Shown here piece by piece: positions 17,156-25,069 of a DNA stretch of 64,000 nucleotides. Origin of the DNA: Bog-473 sp963725895 (GTDB taxonomy: Bacteria; Actinomycetota; Acidimicrobiia; Acidimicrobiales; RAAP-2). The stretch is taken from positions 1,178,001-1,242,000 of the forward strand of contig CAVSAJ010000003.1 in assembly GCA_963725895.1 (NCBI GenBank), read 5' to 3'. The notes under the pieces were generated by a model, which was not told the origin of the DNA, searched no databases, and worked only from the letters and a program-made list of their open reading frames with translations. Position numbers and translations under genes: made by a program. The first letter of the stretch is position 1. Each line of letters starts with the position of its first letter.

Positions 17156-17883
17156 GAGCAACCAGACGTGCCAAGCGTTTAAGACAGAGTCAGACTGTCA
17201 TGGGTGGTCGCCGGATCGGTCGGGCCTATGGCGTAGGCGAGATCGGCCCTGACCCTCGTCGCACGGCGTTCTTCATCGTCTGTGGTGTCGTCGTCGTCGC
17301 CTTTCTCTCCTTCATCATCTACTCGGTGATCGTTGTCCCCGGCGTCCTGCTCATTTGGGCCGTGTACGTGGCAATCGAGCGGAGCTCGTGCGTCGTCGTC
17401 ACCGACGAGCAGGTTGCGGTGCTGGCCCGAAGCGAGTTCTCTGGTCGACCCCGAAGGTTCATCGGGTGGCTGCCGCGCGAGGTCTTGACCGCCGCCAACG
17501 TGTACCGATCCGGCGGATACGTACACCTGCCGACCCTCCATCTCTGGCTCCGCAAGAAGGAGTACGACCTTCTGGTATCGGTACCAGCGGTCCCGGAGGG
17601 TCTTCCCACAATGCAGATGGCCCCCCAAGGACCAGTGCAATCCGATCGCTTCGCGCCCTCAGCAGTCGCCAGCGCCCCTTCTCTCACCGCCACGCGGAGG
17701 CAATCGGTCCAGGGTCCCGCAGTCCGGTCAGCGAAGAGCGGGTATCCGCCGCCACCTCGAGGTCCCGTGGAGGCCGGATGGAGGACGGTCGGGACGAAGG
17801 TCAACGAGCAGTGGTACTGGAATGGCGAGGAGTGGACCGGACACAGGCGCTGGAGGGAGCGGCGCTGGGTGGAGGAGCCGTAG
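17152..17883 (+). CDS. Membrane protein with C-terminal DUF2510-like motif
   Basis: A 243-residue protein beginning at ATG 17152, which overlaps the upstream stop. Two adjacent membrane segments (FFIVCGVVVVAFLSFIIYSV and VVPGVLLIWAVYVAIE) are followed by a globular region and a Pro/Ser-rich linker. The C-terminus reads WYWNGEEWTGHRRW, the aromatic W-Y/W-G-WT-RxW pattern of DUF2510, which is common in actinobacterial membrane proteins and thought to mediate protein contacts. A similar motif occurs in the protein at 57320-58072. The function is unknown; coupling to the preceding type I membrane protein suggests a joint envelope role. Confidence 0.72.
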   Translation: MRATRRAKRLRQSQTVMGGRRIGRAYGVGEIGPDPRRTAFFIVCGVVVVAFLSFIIYSVIVVPGVLLIWAVYVAIERSSCVVVTDEQVAVLARSEFSGRPRRFIGWLPREVLTAANVYRSGGYVHLPTLHLWLRKKEYDLLVSVPAVPEGLPTMQMAPQGPVQSDRFAPSAVASAPSLTATRRQSVQGPAVRSAKSGYPPPPRGPVEAGWRTVGTKVNEQWYWNGEEWTGHRRWRERRWVEEP

Positions 17884-17903
17884 CCTCAACCTCGTTTCCA
17901 GAT

Positions 17904-18611
17904 TCAGCCGGGTTCGACAATTCCCGACTGGAAGGCGAAGACCACCGCCTGAACGCGATCGCGCAGCCCGAGCTTGGCCAGCAGCCGTCCTACGTGGGAC
18001 TTGACGGTCGCCTCGGAGACGTAGAGACGTTCGGCGATCTCCGCGTTGGAGAGGCCGTCGGCCACCGCCAACAACACCTCCCGCTCGCGCTCGGTCAGGC
18101 TGGCGAGCCGCGAGTCCGCCGTCACCGCCTCGCCACCGATTCCTGACTCGTCGCCGGTCCCGGCGCCGGCGACGTCGGGAAACGTGTGGGCGTACTCCTC
18201 GAGTAACCGCCGCGTGATGCGAGGTGAAACCACCGCGTCGCCGCGGGCCACCGTGCGGATCGCCGAGACGAGCTCGGCGGGAGGCACGTCCTTGAGCAAG
18301 AAGCCGCTGGCGCCCGCTCGCAAGGCACTGAAGGCGTACTCGTCGAGGTCGAATGTCGTGAGGATCAAGACACGGGTGTGCTCACCCGCGGGCGACCCCG
18401 CGATCGCCCGTGTCGCCTCGATGCCGTCGAGCACCGGCATGCGCACGTCCATCAGCACGACATCGGGCTTGTAGAGGTCCACCAGCCGCAGCGCGTCGGT
18501 GCCGTCGGCGGCCTCGCCCACGATCTCGATGCCCTCTTCGGCTTCCAGGATCATGCGGAAACCCTTTCGCAACAGCGCCTGGTCGTCGGCGAGGACGATC
18601 CTGATCGTCAT
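17904..18611 (-). CDS. NarL/FixJ-family response regulator
   Basis: A 235-residue response regulator. The receiver domain (1-~120) has the acidic pair D9/D10, the phospho-acceptor D55 in VVLMDVRMP and a conserved Lys in FLLKDVPP. A linker follows, then a LuxR-type helix-turn-helix (LTEREREVLLAVADGLSNAEIAERL, EATVKSHV). Its ATG overlaps the stop of the histidine kinase gene, so the pair forms a classical two-component operon. The target genes cannot be inferred. Confidence 0.93.
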   Translation of the reverse strand: MTIRIVLADDQALLRKGFRMILEAEEGIEIVGEAADGTDALRLVDLYKPDVVLMDVRMPVLDGIEATRAIAGSPAGEHTRVLILTTFDLDEYAFSALRAGASGFLLKDVPPAELVSAIRTVARGDAVVSPRITRRLLEEYAHTFPDVAGAGTGDESGIGGEAVTADSRLASLTEREREVLLAVADGLSNAEIAERLYVSEATVKSHVGRLLAKLGLRDRVQAVVFAFQSGIVEPG

Positions 18612-20125
18612 ACGGTGACGGGCGCCTTGCAGTCGCGCAACGTGGCGCGAACGTGCCAGCCTCCTCCGGCCCGGGGGCCGGCTTCGAGCTGCCCACCGAA
18701 GGCGGCCGCGCGCTCAGCCATGCCAGCCACGCCGTGCCCGCCGACGCCGTGCCCACCGACGCCGTGCCCACCGACGCCGTGCGCGCCCAGGCCGTTCCCG
18801 TTCGAACCCGCATGCGCCGCCGGCACCGCGCTGCGACCGTCGTCGGTGACACAGACGCTCAGGTCAGGTTCGTCGAACTCGAGCAAGACCGCGACGGCCG
18901 ACGGCTCGTGCGCGTGCTTCAACGCGTTGGTGAGCGCCTCCTGTACGATCCGGTACGCGGTCAGGCCGGCCGCCTCCGACACGTCGAAGGCTCGTCCCCG
19001 GCGCTGGAGCGACACGGCGAGGCCGGTGCCGCGCACCCTCTCGGTCAGCGCATCGAGGTCACCCAGTCCCGGTTGGGGCGCAAGTGGGGGACGGGCGCCG
19101 TTCACCGCTGCGCCGGCGTCACCCGTGACGTTGATCCCGGCGGCTGCGGCCACGCTGAGCCCGGCCGACGATGGCTCCTCGCGCAACACACCGAGCATCC
19201 GGCGCATGTCCGTCAGGGCCTGGCGCCCCGTGGCCGAGACCTCGTGCATCGCCTCGGTCGCCCGCCCGGGGTCCGACGCCCGTGCAGCCGAGGCGGCGTC
19301 GGCCAGGGTCACCATCACCTGAATGTTGTGGGACACGACATCGTGCATCTCCCGCGCGATCCGGGCCCGCTCTGTCGCCGCGGCCAGTGACGCTTGCTGG
19401 TCGCGCTCGAGCTCCAGCCTCTGGGCTCGCTCGGCCAGCCAGTCGAGCTGGCTGCGCAAGGCGCGCACCACGATGCCGGCCAACAGCGCGGCAAAGGCCA
19501 GACCGGTGAGGAAGACGAACGACTTGAGGTCGTTGCCGGTCGGCGTCCAGGTGATGGTGGCCATGACAACGCCGGCCTCGAGGATGACGGTGGCGGCCAC
19601 GACGACGAACCACAGCGACTCGAGCGCGACCGTGGCCAGTGCGACCAGCAGCGACGCATCGGCCAGGGCCGGTCCGGAGACGATCCACTGCACGAACGCC
19701 ACCAAGGCGATGACCAAGAAGACGGTCATCGGCGCACGCCGCCGGAAGATCAGGGGGCAGATCAGGGCGGCAACCAACCACAGGTTCGGATTGGTGCCTC
19801 GCTCGACGAGCCAGCCCGAGCACAGGACGAACAGGGCGCCGGCCAGTGCCACGTCGACGTAGGTGGCGTAGCGGCGGTCGAACGCTCGCAGGCGCTCCCA
19901 GACCCGGGCCGCCCCGTCAGGCTGGCGCTCGGCCCCCGGCTCGGTGCCGCTGACTGCCCGGGTGCTCCCGGGCCGGAGCCACTCTGGGTACAGGTGACGT
20001 GCGCTGGGGGCCATCGGATCCTTCGTTCCCGTGCGGGCCACCCATGGTAGTGCCGCCTGAACAGGGTCTCCGTGCGGGAACCACGCCAGCTTCATCTCTC
20101 CAGCCTCCCTGGTGGGGGCCGACAT
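18608..20125 (-). CDS. Sensor histidine kinase (HisKA_3 / NarX-DesK type)
   Basis: About 505 residues. An N-terminal membrane domain of several helices (from ATYVDVALAGALFVLC to LTGLAFAALLAGIVV) is followed by a coiled linker, the dimerisation/phospho-acceptor helix EMHDVVSHNIQVMV with the phosphorylated His, and an HATPase domain (YRIVQEALTNALKHAH, VTDDG). The ATP-lid region is odd: the usual single GHG(V/L)xGM turn is expanded to repeated GVGGH units encoded by a 15-bp tandem repeat. ATG 20125 is chosen for its AGGAG ribosome-binding site; ATG 20095 is an alternative. It is coupled to the response regulator by a 4-bp overlap. Confidence 0.9.
   Translation of the reverse strand: MSAPTREAGEMKLAWFPHGDPVQAALPWVARTGTKDPMAPSARHLYPEWLRPGSTRAVSGTEPGAERQPDGAARVWERLRAFDRRYATYVDVALAGALFVLCSGWLVERGTNPNLWLVAALICPLIFRRRAPMTVFLVIALVAFVQWIVSGPALADASLLVALATVALESLWFVVVAATVILEAGVVMATITWTPTGNDLKSFVFLTGLAFAALLAGIVVRALRSQLDWLAERAQRLELERDQQASLAAATERARIAREMHDVVSHNIQVMVTLADAASAARASDPGRATEAMHEVSATGRQALTDMRRMLGVLREEPSSAGLSVAAAAGINVTGDAGAAVNGARPPLAPQPGLGDLDALTERVRGTGLAVSLQRRGRAFDVSEAAGLTAYRIVQEALTNALKHAHEPSAVAVLLEFDEPDLSVCVTDDGRSAVPAAHAGSNGNGLGAHGVGGHGVGGHGVGGHGVAGMAERAAAFGGQLEAGPRAGGGWHVRATLRDCKAPVTV
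18731..18780. repeat. 15-bp tandem repeat inside kinase ATP-binding domain
   Basis: The unit GCCGTGCCCACCGAC occurs about three and a half times in register (18731, 18746, 18761, partial at 18776), with a single substitution in the first copy. On the coding strand it encodes repeated GVGGH in the ATP-lid of the histidine kinase. As the unit is a multiple of three, copy-number change would lengthen or shorten the lid without a frameshift. Confidence 0.85.
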
Positions 20126-20324
20126 GGTGCTCCTACCCAAGGATGAATCTCGGGCCGGCGGGATCACCCCTGCGGGCGATTCGATGCGCCGCCTCCAGAC
20201 GTACGGTCGAAGTGCCAAGCCTACGGGCGGCGCGGGGGAGCGAGTGTGTTCCGCCCCGAGCATGCGGCGCGCCTCGCGTCGCCCGTGGATGGCGTGCCGC
20301 CGGTGCTGTCACTCCCCACCCTCC

Positions 20325-20395
20325 TCAGCTGCCGGCGCACGCCGGGGATCCGGAGATCCCGGGATTCGGGGATCCTGGGATTCAGCTGCCGGCGC
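20325..20395. repeat. 14-bp direct repeat around a GGATC-rich spacer
   Basis: TCAGCTGCCGGCGC occurs at 20325-20338 and again at 20382-20395, where it is the 3' end of the LLM gene. The 43 bp between them are a run of GGGATCC/GGGATTC-like short repeats with some dyad symmetry. This lies between the LLM gene and the histidine kinase gene. It could be a duplicated gene end, a folded terminator-like element or a small intergenic repeat; I cannot decide. Confidence 0.5.
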
Positions 20396-21264
20396 GCAGC
20401 GCCGCCTCGCGGCAGGCGTCGAGGTCGTCGAAGGTCTGCGCGACGTCGTCGGGCGTGAAGGCGAAGAACAAGGCGGCCACCGCGTCGGCGCCGGCATCGG
20501 CATACCCCTCGACCCACTGCGGCGTGAGCTGGTTGAAGTACGGGCACACCGTGATGCGCAGGTCCTCGCGCGAGCGTCCGGCGGCCTCGAGCTCCACGTC
20601 GAGTTCGGCCAGCCCGGCCATCAGGTCCTCGGGTGACCGGTTGAAGGTGTGCCACCCCTGCGCATGGCGCGCGGCCCGGCGCAGGGCGGCCTTGGTCTCG
20701 CCGCCGATGTGGATGGGCGGGTGCGGCTGCTGCAGGGGCTTGGGGAACATCTCGCACGGGTCCAGGTCGTAGGTCTCGCCGTGGAACGACGACGTGTCGT
20801 CGACCCACAGGGTCCGCAGCACCTGGAGGTACTCGTCGGTCCGCGCGCCTCGCCGCTCCCACGGGACGTTGAGCGCGTCGAACTCCTCCTTGAGCCATCC
20901 GACGCCGACGCCGAGGTCGACCCGCCCGCCCGAGAGCCAGTCGAGTGAGCTCACCTCTTTGGCGACGTAGACCGGGTTGCGCTGGGGGAGGAGCAGCATC
21001 GCCGTGCCGAGGCGCACCGTGGAGGTGCGGGCAGCCAGATAGGTCAGCGTGACCAGCGGCTCGAGCAGCCCGCTGCCCGGCGGGGCCGGGATGCGCCCGT
21101 TGTCCGCGTAGGGGTAGTGGCTCTCGTACTGCTCGAAGAGCACCACGTGCTCGCCGACCCAGATGGTCGCGATGCCGCGTTCCTGGGCGCCTTCGCGCGA
21201 CCGCATCGAGCAGCGCGGGGGTCGTCATCGGGCTCGCGGTCGGCATCCAGAGATCGAATTGCAG
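20382..21264 (-). CDS. LLM-class F420-dependent oxidoreductase, apparent frameshift
   Basis: The protein reads as a luciferase-like F420 oxidoreductase: WVGEHVVLFEQYESHYPYAD, GTAMLLLPQRNPVYVAKE, DWLSGGRVDLGVGVGWLKEE and PPIHIGGETKAALRRAARHA. Its first ~20 residues (FDLWMPTASPM) are in another frame; the join lies at about 21193-21207 and the total length fits one extra base. The first natural codon after the TetR stop appears to be CTG 21264; ATG 21246 is the first standard start. The gene follows the TetR gene by a few bases and, with the P450, forms one minus-strand operon, probably for oxidation of a hydrophobic compound. Confidence 0.75.
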
Positions 21265-21266
21265 TG

Positions 21267-21891
21267 TCAGGCCCCCAGTCCGCGCCGCACGAAGTCGCAG
21301 ATCTCGTCGGCGGCCCGGGCCGTCGGGATCGGGTCGGGCTCGCCCGCTCGCACCGAGAGCGCACCATAGATCTGTTGGCCGATGAGGACCACGGCACGTT
21401 CGGGCTCGAGGTCGGGTCGGAAGTCGCCGGCGGCGATGCCCGCGGCCACCAACTCGTCGAGCACGCGCATCATGTCCAGCCCGATCATCATCAGCGCCCC
21501 GCCAACCGCCGCCGACCCCTCGGCCCCGGCCGAGCCCTGGGTGGCCATGGCCACGCGGAAGAACGCCGGGCTCTCGTCGATTCGCTCGAGCAACCCGACC
21601 ATGAGGCGGTGCAGGCGCTCCATCGGCGCGACGTCGTCCGTGACGACGAGCGCGATGGTGTCGGCCATGTTGTCGTACATCGACTGGACGCAGGCCCGGA
21701 GGAGCTCGTCGCGCGTTGGCGAAGTAGACGTACACCGTCGAGCGGGCCACGCCGGCCTGGGCGGCGATCTCGTCCATCGGGACATCGGTCGTGCCGCGCT
21801 CGCCGAAGAGTCGGCGAGCCGTGTCGATGATCTGGTCGCGCCGGAAGTCCCGGATGACGTCTTTGAGGGCGTCTGGCGCGCGACGTGCCAT
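21267..21891 (-). CDS. TetR family transcriptional regulator, apparent frameshift
   Basis: The N-terminal frame from ATG 21891 reads a TetR DNA-binding domain (DQIIDTARRLFGERGTTDVP, DEIAAQAGVARSTVYVYFAN). The ligand-binding part (RDELLRACVQSMYDNMADTI to the end GLGA) continues in another frame. The join is at 21709-21716 and the total length fits one inserted base. TetR proteins are dimeric repressors released by a small ligand. It sits between the P450 and LLM genes on the same strand, and the perfect palindrome upstream of the P450 gene is the natural candidate for its operator. Confidence 0.78.
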
Positions 21892-21923
21892 GGTGCGCCT
21901 CGCCCCGGTCTCAGCCCGCCGGC

Positions 21924-23170
21924 TCAGGCGCCGGCGCGGGTGGCCGGGGTGAACGCGACGGGGAGGTGCTTGACGCCATTGATGAACTGGGACTGTAGGC
22001 GCTGCACGTCGCCGGCCTGGTGGATGTCGGGCATGCGGTCGAGCAGGTGTTCGAACATGACCCGGATCTCCATGCGGGCCAGGTTGGCGCCCAGGCAGAA
22101 GTGGGGCCCGCCGCCGCCGAAGGCAATGTGCGGGTTCGGGTCTCGTCCGACGTCGAACGTGTCGGCGTCCTCGAAGACGTCCTCGTCGCGATTGGCCGAG
22201 GCGTGGAAGAAGACGACCTTGTCGCCCTCGGCGACCTTGGTCCCGCTCAAGGTGACGTCGCACGTGGCGGTGCGCCGGAAGTTCATGACCGGCGTGACGA
22301 AGCGCAGCATCTCCTCGACCGCGGTGGGAAGGAGGCTGCGGTCGGCGACGAGGCGCTGCCACTGCTCGGGGTGCTGGAAGAAGGCATGCATGCCGCCCGA
22401 CATCAGGTTCCGCGTCGTCTCGTTGCCAGCGACCGTGAGAAGGAGGAAGAACAGCTCGAGCTCCAGTGTCGCTCAGGCGCTCGCCGTCGACCTCGACGGT
22501 GGTGAGCACGCTCATGAGATCGGCGTGGGGATCGATGCGCTTGGTGCGCGAAGAGCTCGGCGGCGTAGGCGTAGAGCTCCATGGCGGCCACGAGGGCCTG
22601 GTCGGCCTGGGCCTGGTACTCGGGGTCCTCGTTGCCCACCATGGAGTTCGACCACTCGAACATGCGGTGCCGGTCCGCCTGGGGCACGCCGAGCAGCTCG
22701 GCGATCACCTGCAGGGGGAGCTCGGCCGAGAGCTGGGTGACGAAGTCGGCCTCTCCGGTCTCGATGACCTCGTCGATGATGGCGTCGGTGACCTGGTGGA
22801 TGCTGGCCTCGAGGTCGCGCACCATGCGGGGCGTGAAGCCCTTGTTCACGAGGCGGCGGTAGCGCGTGTGGAGCGGGGGGTCCATGTTGAGCATCATCAG
22901 CCCCTGCTGGGCGATGTCGTCGTCGGACAGCTCGAACGGCATGGTGCCCCGGGCGGCCGAGCTGAAGCGCTCGTAGTCGCGGTTGACGGTCACGCAGTCC
23001 TCGTACCGGGTCACGGCCCAGAAGCCCGGCCCGCCCTCCTCGTCCTGCCAGTGGACCGGGTCGTGGCGCCGCAGGTAGGCCAGCCAGGCATGGGGGACCC
23101 CGGCCACGTAGGAGCGGGAGTCGGAGAGGTCGACCGGGGTCACGTCCGTCACGTCCGCCAGGGTGCTCAT
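21924..23170 (-). CDS. Cytochrome P450, two apparent frameshifts
   Basis: Three frames together encode a bacterial P450 of about 414 residues. The N-terminal frame from ATG 23170 has MLNMDPPLHTRYRRLVNKGF (helix C region). A short middle frame carries LTTVEVDGERLSD. The C-terminal frame has EEMLRFVTPVMNFRRTA (ExxR-like region) and the haem-binding loop FGGGGPHFCLGANLAR with the axial Cys. The I-helix AGNETT motif falls across the second join. Joins are near 22541-22550 and 22461-22470; the length (1247 bp) fits two inserted bases. Such P450s hydroxylate steroids, terpenes or fatty acids. It heads the P450-TetR-LLM operon. Confidence 0.82.
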
Positions 23171-23193
23171 GTCTCGTACGACTCCTCTAAAGA

Positions 23194-23212
23194 ATCGGAC
23201 AGCATGTCCGAT
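23194..23212. promoter_or_regulatory. Perfect palindrome, candidate TetR operator
   Basis: ATCGGACA-GCA-TGTCCGAT is a perfect inverted repeat with 8-bp arms and a 3-bp spacer. It lies 24-42 bp upstream of the P450 start codon, where a promoter is expected. Its length and symmetry match sites bound by TetR-family dimers, and a TetR gene is the next gene in the operon. Autoregulation of the P450-TetR-LLM operon is therefore likely, by inference. Confidence 0.65.
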
Positions 23213-23270
23213 ACGCCGGATGCTAAGTCCAGCGTCGAAGGATGTCAACGAAGGCCGGCTGGGGCTCTCG

Positions 23271-23611
23271 TCACGAGGGTGGAGAGGCGTCCTTGTCTGG
23301 ACGCTCGGGGATGATCGCCACGGATTTGGTGGGGTCGTCGGGGTCGAGGATGACCCGGATCCGCTCGTCCTCGCCGGGCGGCTCCCCGGGCACGGACGCC
23401 ACGATGACGGGCTCGTCGACGGGCGGGGCGAAGACGGCCTGGAGGCCCCGGGCCACGCCCGTGCCGACCGCGCCGAGGGCCGAGTCCCGGCGCCAGCGGT
23501 CGAAGCTGCTGTCGGGCTCGTCGGGCGGTGGCGTGTCGCTCGGTGGTGCCTCTGACTGATCGGCTTCGCGTCGCTTCGTCGTGGGTCGTCGTCGGGTTTC
23601 GATGCACTCAT
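23271..23611 (-). CDS. Small acidic protein of unknown function, apparent frameshift
   Basis: From ATG 23611 one frame reads MSASKPDDDPRRSDAKPI. The coherent remainder (DSSFDRWRRDSALGAVGTG, ARGLQAVFAPPVDEPVIV, RIRVILDPDDPTKSVAIIPE) lies in another frame that stops at 23271. The join is near 23550-23565 and the length fits one deleted base. The product is about 113 residues, rich in Pro and Asp, with no signal or membrane segment. I do not recognise a function. It lies about 80 bp upstream of the P450 palindrome on the same strand. Confidence 0.5.
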
Positions 23612-24303
23612 CCTCGCACGAACGGGCGCACCGAGCGTCCGGGTCAGCGCCGTGCCGGCTGCACGGTGCCACCGCGAACTTGAGCCGTATTGACACAAGG
23701 CGCACACAACATTCGTTTCGACGCATAGGTCGGACCGACCGCGCTCGTTCGCACAACGCCCCGACAAGTGTGCTGGCGAGAGGGGGTACACGCGCACCCG
23801 AGCATCGCGATGGGGGTCGTGCACGCGTCGCGCCACCCGTGACTTTTGGCTCGTTGACCGGCCGCACTGCTCGTGAATCAATGCCTGCATAGGCGGACGA
23901 GTGGTTTGGCGACCACTCGCACAAGATCAGGCGATAGGCGTTCAGTGGATCTGGCGATTCCAATCCTTGGCGAATCAGCGCATCGACGCGGCCGTTCCTC
24001 GGCCTCTCCGTGTGATTGACGCGTCCCGCTGGACAGTCAGTCGTCGCTTCGGCGAAACGACGGTGGCGACTCGGCACCTATCGCATCAGATGTGGCGGCG
24101 CGAAACGGCGGAAGAACTTCTGCGTTCGGTTCGGGCCGCACACACGGGAGCCCGCACGGGTTCCCGGCAGCAAGCGGGAGCCCCATCGATTGGGTTCCTT
24201 GCGTAGGGCGGACTGCGCGTTGGCAGGACGCACCAGGTAACGCCTGGAGCGGGGGGGATCTCAGGCGCCCAACACAAGTAACCCAACATTGAAAAGGAGA
24301 ATC
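23612..24303. other. Long intergenic region with structured leader
   Basis: No gene is supported here. The right part holds two tandem hairpins of related sequence, GGGAGCCCG-CA-CGGGTTCCC (24146-24165) and GGGAGCCC...GGGTTCC (24176-24198), then a CCAGG-TAACG-CCTGG stem-loop (24233-24247). A strong ribosome-binding site, AAAAGGAG (24292-24299), precedes ATG 24304. This looks like a structured 5' leader for the exported protein. The base pairs include G-U partners, consistent with an RNA element on the plus strand. I could not match it to a riboswitch class by eye. Confidence 0.45.
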
Positions 24304-24864
24304 ATGAAGCGATTTATGAACAAGAAGGTGGCGGCCATCGGCCTTGCCGCGGGACTCGTCCTGGGCTTGCCGGGAGCAGCGTCCGCGTACTTCACCAGCA
24401 CGGGAACTGGATCCGGTTCGGGTTCGGTCGGGACAGCGACGAACTGGGCGTGTCTACCGCCACCACCGGTCGGTCCGCTGTATCCGGGCGATGCTTCTTC
24501 GGACCAGACCGTTGCCGTGACGATCACGAACAACGCTACGCAGGGTTACCAGGCGATTGACTCGTACACCATCTCGGTTGGGACCACCAACGTTGATGGT
24601 TCCGAGGGCACCTGGACTGCCACCAACAGCGCTGCCGTGGCGGCGTCCGCGAGCACGAACGAGGAGAGCACTTGCTCCTCTGCTGACTTTGCTCTTGGCA
24701 CGAACGCCACCGCGGGTTCGTACACCGTCACGCTGGCCACGCCGCTCGACTTGGCAGCTGGCGACAGCCACACGTACGACGTCAACCTCGCCATGATCGA
24801 CACTGGCGTGGCGCAAGACGCGTGCCAGGGCGAGTCCCCGGCCCTGTACGTGAGCGTCAACTAA
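24304..24864 (+). CDS. Exported protein with SipW-cognate-like signal (TasA/camelysin-like)
   Basis: A 186-residue protein starting at ATG 24304 behind AAAAGGAG. The N-terminus is basic and is followed by AAIGLAAGLVLGLPGAASAYF, ending in the A-Y-F-T-S pattern typical of signals processed by SipW-type peptidases. The mature part contains LYPGD followed by VAVTITNNA, the 'PGD ... V.V.N' pattern seen in TasA/camelysin-like proteins, and a C-terminal DACQGESPALYVSVN. Two cysteine pairs are likely. TasA homologues polymerise into extracellular fibres; a matrix or fibre role is inferred. The same LYPG and ACQG landmarks recur at 28078-28569. A strong hairpin follows the gene, so it probably has its own abundant transcript. 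Confidence 0.75.
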   Translation: MKRFMNKKVAAIGLAAGLVLGLPGAASAYFTSTGTGSGSGSVGTATNWACLPPPPVGPLYPGDASSDQTVAVTITNNATQGYQAIDSYTISVGTTNVDGSEGTWTATNSAAVAASASTNEESTCSSADFALGTNATAGSYTVTLATPLDLAAGDSHTYDVNLAMIDTGVAQDACQGESPALYVSVN

Positions 24865-24922
24865 CACACCGGAGCGGGTGGTCTGAGCAAAGGCTCAGTT
24901 CACCTTCTCTGCTCGGTCGGAA

Positions 24923-24955
24923 GGTCGGGCCACGGATTACATCCGTGGCCCGACC
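24923..24955. terminator. Perfect 15-bp hairpin, candidate terminator
   Basis: GGTCGGGCCACGGAT-TAC-ATCCGTGGCCCGACC forms a perfect 15-bp stem with a 3-base loop, 58 bp after the stop of the 24304-24864 gene and 115 bp before the next start. No T-tract follows, so termination would have to rely on the stem alone, as often happens in high-GC actinobacteria. It may instead act as an mRNA 3' stabiliser or attenuator for the downstream operon. Confidence 0.65.
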
Positions 24956-25069
24956 AGCCACCGGGTGAGGTCAGCGAGGGATTTCAGGTCCGTGGCGGAA
25001 TCTGTGGTCACTCGGTGGGTTTGCCCGTCAAAGCGAGACCAGAGCACTTGAGCTGAGGACAGCGAATCG

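Noticed and set aside
23900..24300. Leader compared by eye with c-di-GMP, c-di-AMP and SAM riboswitch patterns
   Set aside because: Hairpins are clear, but I could not find the conserved core motifs of any of these classes. I kept it only as an unassigned structured leader.
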